In this document: piece by piece, positions 31,456-40,714 of the stretch | Layout: each line of letters begins with the position of its first letter | How positions within the stretch are numbered: the stretch's first letter is position 1 | Assembly: GCF_039889165.1 (NCBI RefSeq) | Contig: NZ_JAYMYY010000001.1 | Span: forward strand, 1,302,001-1,366,000 | Reading direction: 5' to 3' | Source: Pseudocitrobacter cyperus | GTDB taxonomy: Bacteria; Pseudomonadota; Gammaproteobacteria; Enterobacterales; Enterobacteriaceae | Length of the DNA: 64,000 nucleotides | The notes under the pieces: generated by a model | Told to the model about the DNA's origin: nothing | Databases searched by the model: none | Seen by the model: the letters and a program-made list of their open reading frames with translations, nothing else | Program-made: the position numbers and the translations under genes

Positions 31456-32325
31456 TTATCCCAGTACCACTTTCAGCGCTTCGCCGATATCGGCCAGGCT
31501 GCGAACGGTACGAACGCCAGCCGCTTCCAGGGCAGCAAACTTCTCGTCTGCCGTACCTTTACCGCCTGCGATGATGGCGCCTGCGTGGCCCATACGCTTG
31601 CCTTTCGGCGCGGTAACGCCCGCGATGTAGCCGACAACCGGTTTGGTGACGTGCTCTTTAATGTACGCCGCCGCTTCTTCTTCCGCGCTACCGCCGATCT
31701 CACCGATCATCACGATCGCTTCAGTCTGCGGATCTTCCTGGAACATTTTCAGGATGTCGATGAAATTAGAACCCGGGATCGGGTCGCCGCCGATGCCCAC
31801 ACAGGTGGACTGGCCGAAGCCGTAATCGGTGGTCTGTTTAACCGCTTCATACGTCAGGGTACCAGAGCGGGAAACGATGCCCACTTTGCCCGGCTTATGA
31901 ATATGGCCTGGCTGAATGCCGATTTTGCACGCGCCCGGGGTGATTACGCCTGGGCAGTTCGGGCCAATCATGCGCACGCCTGCTTCGTCCAGTTTCACTT
32001 TCACGGTCAGCATATCCAGCGTCGGGATACCTTCGGTGATGGTGATAATCAGTTTAATGCCTGCATCGATAGCTTCCAGAATGGAATCTTTGCAGAACGG
32101 TGCCGGTACGTAGATAACCGATGCGGTAGCGCCAGTTGCTTCTACGGCTTCGCGCACGGTGTTAAATACAGGCAGGCCCAGATGCGTGGTGCCGCCTTTG
32201 CCTGGCGTTACGCCGCCAACCATCTGCGTACCGTAAGCGATCGCCTGTTCGGAGTGGAAAGTCCCCTGGCTACCGGTGAAGCCCTGACAGATAACCTTGG
32301 TGTTTTTATCAATTAAAATGGACAT
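31456..32325 (-). CDS. sucD: Succinyl-CoA synthetase alpha subunit SucD
   Basis: SucD carries the phosphohistidine of succinyl-CoA synthetase, which makes ATP or GTP from succinyl-CoA with SucC. The 289-residue protein has an N-terminal CoA-binding fold (GFTGSQGTFHSEQAI), GPNCPGVITPGACKIGI, and GHAGAIIAGGKGTADEK with the catalytic His246. It overlaps sucC by 1 bp and is followed by the SdhX 3' UTR. Confidence 0.98.
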   Translation of the reverse strand: MSILIDKNTKVICQGFTGSQGTFHSEQAIAYGTQMVGGVTPGKGGTTHLGLPVFNTVREAVEATGATASVIYVPAPFCKDSILEAIDAGIKLIITITEGIPTLDMLTVKVKLDEAGVRMIGPNCPGVITPGACKIGIQPGHIHKPGKVGIVSRSGTLTYEAVKQTTDYGFGQSTCVGIGGDPIPGSNFIDILKMFQEDPQTEAIVMIGEIGGSAEEEAAAYIKEHVTKPVVGYIAGVTAPKGKRMGHAGAIIAGGKGTADEKFAALEAAGVRTVRSLADIGEALKVVLG

Positions 32326-33491
32326 TATTTCCCCTCCACTGCTGCAACAACTTGCACTGCTGCATCCGTCAGACCTTTCGCTGCAATAATATTCAGGCCG
32401 CTATCAGCCAGTTTTTTCGCGCCGAGTTCGGCGTTGTTACCTTCCAGACGTACAACTACCGGTACGTTTACGCCAACTTCTTCTACCGCGCCGATAATAC
32501 CGTCAGCGATCAGATCGCAACGGACGATACCGCCGAAGATGTTAACCAGTACAGCTTTCACTTTGTCATCGGAAAGGATGATTTTGAACGCTTCGGTCAC
32601 GCGCTCTTTGGTTGCGCCGCCGCCAACATCGAGGAAATTCGCCGGTTCACCGCCGTGCAGTTTAACGATGTCCATGGTGCCCATTGCCAGGCCCGCGCCG
32701 TTAACCATGCAACCGATGTTACCGTCCAGTGCAACGTAGTTCAGTTCCCACTGTGCAGCCTGCGCTTCACGCGGATCTTCCTGAGACTGGTCGCGCATTT
32801 CGCGCAGATCAGCCTGGCGGAACAGTGCGTTACCGTCAGCGCCCAGTTTACCGTCGAGGCAGATCAGATCGCCCTGTTTGGTGATTACCAGCGGGTTGAT
32901 TTCGATCAGCGCCAGGTCGCGCTCAAGGAAGATGGTCGCCAGACCCATGAAGATTTTGGTGAACTGCTGAACCTGCTTACCTTCCAGACCCAGTTTGAAC
33001 GCCAGCTCACGACCCTGATACGGCATCGGGCCCGCCAGCGGATCGAGGGCGACTTTATGGATCAGGTGCGGGGTTTCTTCCGCCACTTTCTCGATTTCCA
33101 CGCCGCCTTCGGTAGACGCCATAAAGACCACGCGACGGGAGCTACGGTCAACAACCGCGCCCAGATAAAGTTCTTTATCAATATCAGTGGCAGCTTCAAC
33201 CAGGATCTGGTTAACCGGCTGACCGTGCGCATCCGTCTGGTAAGTGACCAGACGTTTACCCAGCCAGTGCTCAGCAAAAGCGCGGATCTCTTCTTTGCTC
33301 TTCACGACTTTCACACCGCCCGCTTTACCGCGGCCACCAGCGTGAACCTGACATTTTACTACCCACGGGCCGGCACCAATTTTAGACGCGGCTTCTTCTG
33401 CTTCACGCGGAGTAGTACAGGCATAACCCACCGGAGCCGGTAAGCCATAGCGGGCAAAAAGTTGTTTTGCCTGATATTCATGTAAGTTCAT
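32325..33491 (-). CDS. sucC: Succinyl-CoA synthetase beta subunit SucC
   Basis: SucC binds nucleotide and succinate in succinyl-CoA synthetase. The 388-residue product has an ATP-grasp domain (about 1-240; MNLHEYQAKQLFARYGLP, VKCQVHAGGRGKAGGVK) and a C-terminal flavodoxin-like domain with GGATKERVTEAFKII. Length equals E. coli. It lies 134 bp after sucB across an intergenic region with two strong hairpins. Confidence 0.98.
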   Translation of the reverse strand: MNLHEYQAKQLFARYGLPAPVGYACTTPREAEEAASKIGAGPWVVKCQVHAGGRGKAGGVKVVKSKEEIRAFAEHWLGKRLVTYQTDAHGQPVNQILVEAATDIDKELYLGAVVDRSSRRVVFMASTEGGVEIEKVAEETPHLIHKVALDPLAGPMPYQGRELAFKLGLEGKQVQQFTKIFMGLATIFLERDLALIEINPLVITKQGDLICLDGKLGADGNALFRQADLREMRDQSQEDPREAQAAQWELNYVALDGNIGCMVNGAGLAMGTMDIVKLHGGEPANFLDVGGGATKERVTEAFKIILSDDKVKAVLVNIFGGIVRCDLIADGIIGAVEEVGVNVPVVVRLEGNNAELGAKKLADSGLNIIAAKGLTDAAVQVVAAVEGK

Positions 33492-33555
33492 GTGTTCTAT
33501 CCATCCTTCAGGTAATCATCGCCAGGCTGTATTCGATCCTGACTTTCTTTGTTTC

Positions 33556-33619
33556 GCCGGAGAGCTTAACGCCCTCCGGCCTACAGGTGATGCTCCTGTC
33601 CGGCGACACGCGCCGGACA
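33556..33619. repeat. Two REP-like hairpins between sucB and sucC
   Basis: GCCGGAG/CTCCGGC (33556-33562 with 33574-33580) and TGTCCGGCG/CGCCGGACA (33597-33605 with 33611-33619) form two GC-rich palindromes 17 bp apart. They carry the GCCGGA/TCCGGC core of enterobacterial REP elements. Within one operon they may block 3' exonucleases and make sucAB mRNA more stable than sucCD. Confidence 0.7.
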
Positions 33620-33625
33620 AAATGA

Positions 33626-34831
33626 CTACACGTCCAGCAGCAGGCGAGTCGGGTCTTCCAGCAGCTCTTTAATCGCCACCAGGAAACCAACCGACTCACG
33701 GCCATCGATCAGACGGTGGTCGTAAGAAAGCGCCAGGTACATCATCGGCAGAATTTCTACCTTGCCATCCACGGCCATCGGGCGATCTTTAATGGCGTGC
33801 ATGCCGAGGATAGCGCTCTGCGGCGGGTTGATGATAGGGGTAGACATCAGAGACCCGAAAACACCCCCATTTGTAATGGTAAAGTTGCCGCCGGTAAGAT
33901 CTTCCACTGTCAGTTTGCCGTCACGGCCTTTCAGCGCCAGCTCTTTGATACCTTTTTCGATATCAGCCATACCCAGCGCATCGACATCACGCAGAACCGG
34001 CGTGACCAGACCGCGAGGTGTGGAAACGGCCATGCTCACGTCGAAGTAGTTGTGATAAACAACATCTTCACCGTCGATTGAGGCGTTCACTTCCGGGTAG
34101 CGTTTCAGCGCTTCCACCACGGCTTTCACGTAGAAGGACATGAAGCCCAGACGGATACCATGACGTTTTTCGAACGCTTCGCCGTACTGCTTACGCAGAT
34201 CCATAATTGGCTTCATGTTGACTTCGTTGAACGTCGTCAGCATGGCGGTAGAGTTCTTCGCCTCCAGCAGACGTTCAGCAACACGCTTACGCAGACGCGT
34301 CATCGGCACGCGTTTTTCGCTACGGCCCGCCAGCGGCGCAACCGGAGCGGCAGGTGCTTCAGCCTTAGCCGGCGCTTTCGCCAGATGTTTTTCAACATCC
34401 TCACGCGTGATGCGGCCACCGACGCCAGTGCCTTTAATCGCGCTGGCTTCAAGGTTATGTTCACCCAGCAGACGGCGAATCGCCGGGCTGAGCGCATCGT
34501 TGTTTTGCTCTTCGAGGGAAGCCTGCTGGCGCTGGGCAGGAGTGGACTCTTTCGCTTCAGACTTCGCGCTGGTTTCTTTACCGGCGCTATTGCCTTCACG
34601 CAGGCGACCCAGGATCTGACGAGACGTCACGGTCGTCCCTTCGTCTTCCAGAACCGCATCCAGAATGCCGTCTGCCGACGCCGGTACTTCCAGTACCACT
34701 TTGTCAGTTTCGATTTCTACCAGCACTTCATCACGAACAACCGCGTCGCCAGGTTTTTTATGCCAGGTTGCGACGGTGGCATCTGCTACGGATTCAGGCA
34801 GGTCGGGAACCAGAATATCTACGCTACTCAT
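33626..34831 (-). CDS. sucB: 2-oxoglutarate dehydrogenase E2 (dihydrolipoyl succinyltransferase) SucB
   Basis: SucB is the 24-meric core of the 2-oxoglutarate dehydrogenase complex and moves succinyl groups to CoA. The 401-residue protein (E. coli 405) has an N-terminal lipoyl domain with lipoylated Lys44 in ETDKVVLEV, an E1/E3-binding domain (LSPAIRRLLGEHNLEASAI, about 110-145), an Ala/Pro-rich linker shorter than in E. coli, and a catalytic domain (about 170-401) with SYDHRLIDGRESVGFL carrying the catalytic His. It lies 14 bp after sucA. Confidence 0.98.
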   Translation of the reverse strand: MSSVDILVPDLPESVADATVATWHKKPGDAVVRDEVLVEIETDKVVLEVPASADGILDAVLEDEGTTVTSRQILGRLREGNSAGKETSAKSEAKESTPAQRQQASLEEQNNDALSPAIRRLLGEHNLEASAIKGTGVGGRITREDVEKHLAKAPAKAEAPAAPVAPLAGRSEKRVPMTRLRKRVAERLLEAKNSTAMLTTFNEVNMKPIMDLRKQYGEAFEKRHGIRLGFMSFYVKAVVEALKRYPEVNASIDGEDVVYHNYFDVSMAVSTPRGLVTPVLRDVDALGMADIEKGIKELALKGRDGKLTVEDLTGGNFTITNGGVFGSLMSTPIINPPQSAILGMHAIKDRPMAVDGKVEILPMMYLALSYDHRLIDGRESVGFLVAIKELLEDPTRLLLDV

Positions 34832-34845
34832 TGTGTATCCTTTAA

Positions 34846-37647
34846 TTAATCGACGTTCAGCGCGTCATTGACCAGATCTTGTTGCTGTTTCTGGTGAACG
34901 GACATATACCCTACCGCCGGAGAGGCGGAGGCCGGGCGACCTGCGTAACGCAGAGAGGCCCCAAAGGGAACTACTTCACGGAAATGATGCTGGCTGCAGT
35001 ACCAGGCGCCTTGGTTGAGCGGCTCTTCCTGACACCAGACAAAATCACGAACGTGAGCAAATGGTTTCAGTGCTTCCTGCATCGCCTGATGCGGGAACGG
35101 ATAAAGCTGTTCGATACGCACGATGGCGACATCTTTCTGGTCGTTCTTACGACGCTGCTCGAGCAGGTCGAAATAAACCTTACCAGAACAGAGCACGACG
35201 CGTTTCACCGCTTTCGGATCCAGTTCGTCGATTTCGCCAATCGCCGGCATAAAGGTGCCGTTTGCCAGTTCATCCAGGCTGGAGACCGCCAGCGGGTGGC
35301 GCAGCAGAGATTTCGGTGACATGACAACCAGCGGACGACGCATCCCGCGCAGCGCCTGACGACGCAGCATGTGGTAAACCTGTGCCGGGGTGGTCGGTAC
35401 ACACACCTGCATGTTCTGTTCAGCACAGAGTTGCAGATAACGTTCCAGACGGGCGGAGGAGTGCTCCGGGCCCTGACCTTCATAACCGTGCGGCAACAGC
35501 ATCACCAGGCCACACATACGGCCCCATTTCTGCTCGCCGGAAGAGATGAACTGGTCGATAACCACCTGCGCGCCGTTGGCGAAGTCGCCGAACTGGGCTT
35601 CCCAGATAGTCAGCGTGCGCGGTTCAGCGGTGGCATAACCGTATTCAAACGCCAGCACCGCTTCTTCAGACAGCACGGAGTCCCACACTTTGAACTCGCC
35701 CTGGCCGTTGTGCACATGCTGCAGCGGGGTATACGTGGAGCCGTTTGCCTGGTTGTGAATGACCGCATGACGGTGGAAGAAGGTACCGCGTCCGGAGTCT
35801 TCACCAGACAAACGAACAGAAACGCCTTCATCAACCAGCGTGGCATACGCCAGGTTTTCTGCGCCGCCCCAGTCGAACAGTTTTTCGCCAGCGGCCATAG
35901 ACTGGCGATCGCCATAAATCTTCGCCACACGAGACTGCATTTCAACCGCATCCGGCACCGTACTGATACGGTTAGCCAGTTCCTGCAGGCGCTTCATCTC
36001 AACCTTGTTCGGATAGCTTTCATCCCACTCGTGGTTGAGGTACGGCGACCAGGTAAAGGAGTGCAGGTTCATCTGACGCCACTCTTTCACCACGCATTCG
36101 CCCGCATCCAGCGCATCGCGATACAGGTTAACCATTTCAGTGGCATCTTCCAGCGTGGCGACTTTCTGCTGTTCAAGCTTGTCAGCATAGATCTTACGCG
36201 GCGTCGGGTGTTTCTTGATTTTCTGGTACATCAGCGGCTGGGTTGCGCTTGGCTCGTCGGCTTCGTTGTGGCCGTGACGGCGGTAGCACACCAGGTCGAT
36301 GAAGACATCACGTTTGAAGGTGTTACGGAAATCGAGCGCCAGACGGGTAACAAAGGCAACCGCTTCCGGGTCATCCGCGTTGACGTGGAAAATCGGCGCC
36401 ATCACCATCTTACCGATATCGGTACAGTACGGTGTGGAGCGCGCATCCAGCGGGTTAGAGGTGGTAAAGCCGACCTGGTTGTTGATCACGATGCGAACGG
36501 TACCGCCCACTTCGTAACCCCGCGCTTTCGACATGTTCAGGGTTTCCTGAACCACGCCCTGCCCGGCAACCGCCGCATCACCGTGAATGGTGATTGGCAG
36601 AACCATATTGCTGCTCGGGTTGTCCAGCCTGTCCAGACGCGCACGCACGGAGCCGATAACCACCGGGCTGACAATTTCCAGGTGCGATGGGTTGAACGCC
36701 AGCGCCAGGTGTACCAGGCCGCCATCGGTCTCGAAGTCAGACGAGAAGCCCATGTGGTACTTCACATCACCCGTTCCGAGGTGTTCTTTATGTTTGCCGG
36801 AGAACTCGTCAAACAGATCCTGTGATTTCTTACCCAGAACGTTGATCAGCACGTTCAGACGACCGCGGTGCGCCATCCCCAGCACCACTTCACGCGTACC
36901 GTTGTTGCCCGCGTGGCGAATCATCTCTTTTAACATCGGGATCAGCGCATCCCCGCCTTCCAGCGAGAAGCGTTTCGCACCGGGGAATTTCGCGCCCAGG
37001 TAGCGTTCCAGACCTTCAGCCGCAGTCAGTTCACTGAGGAAGCGCTTCTTCTCTTCTGCGCTAAAGGTTGCATGCCCGGCTTCAAAACGTTGTTGGATCC
37101 AACGCTTCTCTTCCGTGCTGGTAATGTGCATATATTCCGCGCCGATGGAGCCGCAGTAGGTTTGCTTGAGAGCATCAAGCAGATCAGCCAGCTTCATCGT
37201 CTCTTTGCCAATGGCAAACGAGCCTACGTTAAAGCTTTCCTGGAAATCGGCCTCGGTCAGATCGTGGAAGGACGGATCTAAATCTGCCACTTTATCTTGC
37301 TGCCACAGTCCTAACGGGTCGAGATTAGCCTGTTGGTGACCACGGAAGCGATAAGCGTTAATGAGCTGCAGGACTTTAACCTGCTTCGCATTGGTGTCAG
37401 GGTCGGAAATCGAAGAAGAGTAACGTGAGGCATCCTTCGCCAGACGACGGAAATAATCACGTGTTTTGGAATGAAATTGATCCGGTTTGACCCCTGTGCC
37501 AGGTAACTGCTGGAACATGGAACGCCAGTTAGCGTCCACTGAGTCAGGATCGGTTAAGAAGTCTTCATAGAGCTGTTCTATCCAGCTCTGGTTCGCACCA
37601 GAGAGGTAAGAAGAGTCCAGCCAGGCTTTCATTGCGCCGTTCTGCAT
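34846..37647 (-). CDS. sucA: 2-oxoglutarate dehydrogenase E1 subunit SucA
   Basis: SucA is the thiamine-diphosphate-dependent decarboxylase of the 2-oxoglutarate dehydrogenase complex. The 933-residue product matches E. coli. It shows the E2-binding N-terminus (MQNGAMKAWLDSSYLSGANQ), GMAHRGRLNVLINVLGK, the ThDP/Mg motif around GDAAVAGQGVVQETLN, VGFTTSNPLDARST, and HRHAVIHNQANGSTYTPL in the C-terminal pyrimidine-binding domain. The 221-bp gap to sdhB holds two inverted repeats. Confidence 0.98.
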   Translation of the reverse strand: MQNGAMKAWLDSSYLSGANQSWIEQLYEDFLTDPDSVDANWRSMFQQLPGTGVKPDQFHSKTRDYFRRLAKDASRYSSSISDPDTNAKQVKVLQLINAYRFRGHQQANLDPLGLWQQDKVADLDPSFHDLTEADFQESFNVGSFAIGKETMKLADLLDALKQTYCGSIGAEYMHITSTEEKRWIQQRFEAGHATFSAEEKKRFLSELTAAEGLERYLGAKFPGAKRFSLEGGDALIPMLKEMIRHAGNNGTREVVLGMAHRGRLNVLINVLGKKSQDLFDEFSGKHKEHLGTGDVKYHMGFSSDFETDGGLVHLALAFNPSHLEIVSPVVIGSVRARLDRLDNPSSNMVLPITIHGDAAVAGQGVVQETLNMSKARGYEVGGTVRIVINNQVGFTTSNPLDARSTPYCTDIGKMVMAPIFHVNADDPEAVAFVTRLALDFRNTFKRDVFIDLVCYRRHGHNEADEPSATQPLMYQKIKKHPTPRKIYADKLEQQKVATLEDATEMVNLYRDALDAGECVVKEWRQMNLHSFTWSPYLNHEWDESYPNKVEMKRLQELANRISTVPDAVEMQSRVAKIYGDRQSMAAGEKLFDWGGAENLAYATLVDEGVSVRLSGEDSGRGTFFHRHAVIHNQANGSTYTPLQHVHNGQGEFKVWDSVLSEEAVLAFEYGYATAEPRTLTIWEAQFGDFANGAQVVIDQFISSGEQKWGRMCGLVMLLPHGYEGQGPEHSSARLERYLQLCAEQNMQVCVPTTPAQVYHMLRRQALRGMRRPLVVMSPKSLLRHPLAVSSLDELANGTFMPAIGEIDELDPKAVKRVVLCSGKVYFDLLEQRRKNDQKDVAIVRIEQLYPFPHQAMQEALKPFAHVRDFVWCQEEPLNQGAWYCSQHHFREVVPFGASLRYAGRPASASPAVGYMSVHQKQQQDLVNDALNVD

Positions 37648-37763
37648 CGTGATCCCTTAAGCATTTTTATGCTTATTTCGCCGTAGAAACTACCACGTAC
37701 ACTGGATGTATGTACGTGCCGGGGTTCACCTGCGAGCTCTTGTTTATCTGGCTCGCGAAGGAA

Positions 37764-37850
37764 CCTTTAAAAACTGTCTAATTGATGGCAGTTTTTAGAG
37801 GTTTCCTGCAATCCATCCCCTCTCCCTGAGGGAGAGGGTTAGGGTGAGGG
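37764..37850. repeat. Inverted repeats between sucA and sdhB
   Basis: TAAAAACTG/CAGTTTTTA (37768-37776 with 37789-37797) forms one AT-rich hairpin, with partly matching flanks. CCCTCTCCC/GGGAGAGGG (37818-37826 with 37830-37838), followed by TTAGGGTGAGGGG, forms a second one; this CCCTCTCCCTGAGGGAGAGGG type of element recurs in many enterobacterial intergenic regions. They separate the sdh and suc parts of the operon and may tune relative expression. Confidence 0.65.
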
Positions 37851-37868
37851 GTTTCCCCCTCGAATAAC

Positions 37869-38585
37869 TTACGCACTACGCTGCAACAACATCGACTTAA
37901 TATGACCAATCGCGCGCGTCGGGTTCAGCCCCTTCGGACATACACTGACGCAGTTCATGATGCTATGGCAGCGGAATACGCTGAAAGCGTCACTCAGGCC
38001 ATCAAGACGGCTGTCGGTTTCGGTATCACGGCTGTCAATCAGGAAGCGGTACGCTGCCAACAGACCTGCCGGGCCGATAAACTTATCCGGGTTCCACCAG
38101 AACGACGGGCAGGACGTAGAGCAACATGCACAGAGGATACACTCGTACAACCCATCGAGTTTTTCACGCTGCTCTGGCCCCTGAAGGTGCTCGCGAGCAG
38201 GAGGATTTTGCCCATTATTCAACAAGTAAGGCTTAATCTTCTCATATTGTGCATAGAATTGCCCCATGTCTACCACCAAATCGCGAATGACCGGTAAACC
38301 TGGCAGCGGACGGATAACAATCTTCTGTTTGCCATTGCCCAGCGCCGAAATCGGCGTGATGCAGGCCAGACCATTTTTACCGTTCATGTTCAGACCATCT
38401 GAACCGCAAACCCCTTCACGACAGGAGCGGCGGAACGACAGGCTTGGGTCTTTCTCTTTCAACTGGATGAGCGCATCCAGCAGCATCATGTCGCGCCCTT
38501 CTTCGCCTTCAAGGGTGTAGTCCTGCATGCGCGGAGCGTCATCGACATCCGGGTTATAGCGATAAATTGAAAATTCGAGTTTCAT
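37869..38585 (-). CDS. sdhB: Succinate dehydrogenase iron-sulfur subunit SdhB
   Basis: SdhB passes electrons from SdhA flavin through three Fe-S clusters to ubiquinone in complex II. The 238-residue protein has the [2Fe-2S] ligands in SCREGVCGSDGLNMNGKNGLAC (read from about 53), and the [4Fe-4S]/[3Fe-4S] ligands in CILCACCSTSCPSFWW and CHSIMNCVSVCPKGLNP. Length equals E. coli. It lies 15 bp after sdhA. Confidence 0.98.
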   Translation of the reverse strand: MKLEFSIYRYNPDVDDAPRMQDYTLEGEEGRDMMLLDALIQLKEKDPSLSFRRSCREGVCGSDGLNMNGKNGLACITPISALGNGKQKIVIRPLPGLPVIRDLVVDMGQFYAQYEKIKPYLLNNGQNPPAREHLQGPEQREKLDGLYECILCACCSTSCPSFWWNPDKFIGPAGLLAAYRFLIDSRDTETDSRLDGLSDAFSVFRCHSIMNCVSVCPKGLNPTRAIGHIKSMLLQRSA

Positions 38586-38600
38586 TGACCTGTCTCCGCA

Positions 38601-40367
38601 TTAATAAGTACGAATCTTCGGCGGGAACGCCGGACGCAGTTTTGGTTCCATATTGACGCTACGACGCGTCATGGACTCAGACTCTGGCAGATACAGGGAG
38701 TGGCACAGCCAGTTTGCGTCATCACGATCCGGATAGTCGAAGCGGCTATGCGCGCCACGGCTCTCGGTGCGGAAGTTTGCGGATACGGCAGTCGCGTAAG
38801 CGGTTTCCATCAGGTTATCCAGCTCCAGGCACTCAACACGCTGGGTGTTAAATTCGCTGGAAGTGTCATCCAGACGGGCATTTTTCAGACGCTCACGGAT
38901 CACTTTCAGTTGCTCAAGGCCTTTCGCCATCGCATCACCTTCACGGAATACCGAGAAGTTATGCTGCATGCACTCCTGAAGCGCTTTACGAATCTCAACC
39001 GGATCTTCACCGTCACGGTTGCCATTCCAGCGGTTCAGACGTTCCAGGGAAGCGTCAATCTCTTCTTCAGTGGCATCGCGCAGTGCGCCCTGCTCAGCGA
39101 TAGACTCTTGCAAATGCAGACCCGCAGCGCGGCCAAATACCACCAGGTCAAGCAGCGAGTTGCCGCCCAGACGGTTCGCGCCGTGTACCGATACACAGGC
39201 AATTTCACCGACCGCGAACAGCCCAGGAATGACGACATCTTCGCCCTGCTCGTTCACCGTCAGCGCCTGGCCGGTCACTTTGGTCGGAATACCGCCCATC
39301 ATGTAGTGGCAGGTTGGGATAACCGGAATCGGTTCTTTAACCGGATCGACGTGGGCGAAGGTGCGGGAAAGCTCAAGGATACCCGGCAGGCGGGATTCGA
39401 GCACTTCTTTACCCAGGTGGTCGAGTTTCAGTTTCGCATGCGGGCCCCATGGGCCGTCGCAGCCGCGACCTTCACGGATTTCGATCATGATGGAACGTGC
39501 CACCACATCACGACCCGCCAGGTCTTTTGCATTCGGGGCATAACGCTCCATAAAGCGCTCGCCGTGTTTGTTCAGCAGATAACCACCTTCACCACGGCAG
39601 CCTTCCGTCACCAGCACGCCCGCACCAGCGATACCGGTTGGGTGGAACTGCCACATTTCCATATCCTGCACCGGTACGCCAGCACGCAGAGCCATACCGA
39701 CGCCGTCACCGGTGTTGATATGCGCGTTAGTGGTGGACTGATAGATACGGCCTGCGCCGCCGGTCGCCAGCACCGTGGCGTTGGCTTTGAAGTAAACCAC
39801 TTCACCGGTTTCGATGCACAGGGCGGTACAACCGACCACGGCGCCATCGGCGTTTTTCACCAGATCCAGCGCGTACCACTCGGAGAAGATGGTGGTGTGA
39901 TTTTTCAGGTTCTGCTGATACAGCGTGTGCAGCAGTGCGTGGCCGGTACGGTCAGCCGCCGCTGCGGTACGTGCCGCTTGCTCGCCGCCGAAGTTTTTCG
40001 ACTGGCCGCCAAACGGACGTTGATAGATACGGCCATCGTCCAGACGGGAGAACGGCAGGCCCATGTGTTCCAGCTCCAGAATCGCTTCCGGGCCGGTCTT
40101 ACACATATATTCGATCGCGTCCTGGTCACCAATGTAGTCCGACCCTTTTACGGTGTCGTACATGTGCCATTCCCAGTTATCTTCATGGGTGTTACCGAGC
40201 GCAACGGTGATACCACCCTGCGCGGAAACGGTGTGCGAACGGGTTGGAAACACTTTAGAGAGCAGCGCACAGGTCTGGCCGCTCTGGGAAATTTGCAGTG
40301 CCGCACGCATACCCGCGCCACCGGCACCAATTACAACAGCATCAAATTCTCTGACTGGCAGTTTCAT
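38601..40367 (-). CDS. sdhA: Succinate dehydrogenase flavoprotein subunit SdhA
   Basis: SdhA oxidises succinate to fumarate with covalently bound FAD. The start at 40367 (MKLPVREFDAVV) gives 588 residues as in E. coli; its A is shared with the sdhD stop (TAATG). The Rossmann motif GAGGAGMRAAL is near residue 14, the FAD-linked His is in SHTVSAQGGIT (His45), and the substrate-site His/Arg lie in HPTGIAGAG, RSIMIEIREGRGC and HGANRLGGNSLL. The assembly-factor binding region is intact. Confidence 0.98.
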   Translation of the reverse strand: MKLPVREFDAVVIGAGGAGMRAALQISQSGQTCALLSKVFPTRSHTVSAQGGITVALGNTHEDNWEWHMYDTVKGSDYIGDQDAIEYMCKTGPEAILELEHMGLPFSRLDDGRIYQRPFGGQSKNFGGEQAARTAAAADRTGHALLHTLYQQNLKNHTTIFSEWYALDLVKNADGAVVGCTALCIETGEVVYFKANATVLATGGAGRIYQSTTNAHINTGDGVGMALRAGVPVQDMEMWQFHPTGIAGAGVLVTEGCRGEGGYLLNKHGERFMERYAPNAKDLAGRDVVARSIMIEIREGRGCDGPWGPHAKLKLDHLGKEVLESRLPGILELSRTFAHVDPVKEPIPVIPTCHYMMGGIPTKVTGQALTVNEQGEDVVIPGLFAVGEIACVSVHGANRLGGNSLLDLVVFGRAAGLHLQESIAEQGALRDATEEEIDASLERLNRWNGNRDGEDPVEIRKALQECMQHNFSVFREGDAMAKGLEQLKVIRERLKNARLDDTSSEFNTQRVECLELDNLMETAYATAVSANFRTESRGAHSRFDYPDRDDANWLCHSLYLPESESMTRRSVNMEPKLRPAFPPKIRTY

Positions 40368-40714
40368 TACACACCCCACACCACAACAAATCCATAAATG
40401 ACGTAAACCACCAGCGCAACAACGATAGCCAGTTGCAGCACCATACGCAGTGCCAGCGGTTTAACGTAGTCGGTCAGCACCTGCCACATGCCAATCCAGG
40501 CATGAATCAGGATAGAAAACAGGGCCAACAAGGTGAACACTTTGGTGAACGCAGAGGAGAAGAAACCGCTCCAGACTTCCCAGGTGAGGTCGCCGCTCGT
40601 CGCGAAAAATCCAACCATGTAGATAATGTACAGAGTCAGGACGATCGCGGTGGCACGAACCAGGATGAAGTCATGTACGCCGTTGCGTCCTAATGCTGAG
40701 GCGTTGCTTACCAT
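40367..40714 (-). CDS. sdhD: Succinate dehydrogenase membrane anchor SdhD
   Basis: SdhD anchors complex II and helps bind haem b and ubiquinone. The 115-residue product has three TM helices, with haem-ligand His71 expected in LFSILIHAWIGMWQVL and quinone-site Tyr83 in TDYVKP. It overlaps the end of sdhC by 7 bp and the start of sdhA by 1 bp. Confidence 0.97.
   Translation of the reverse strand: MVSNASALGRNGVHDFILVRATAIVLTLYIIYMVGFFATSGDLTWEVWSGFFSSAFTKVFTLLALFSILIHAWIGMWQVLTDYVKPLALRMVLQLAIVVALVVYVIYGFVVVWGV

Noticed and set aside
38700..40397. A 565-codon open frame antisense to sdhA.
   Set aside because: It mirrors the codon structure of sdhA, has no ribosome-binding site or protein-like composition, and sdhA is intact. 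Long antisense frames are common opposite GC-rich conserved genes.
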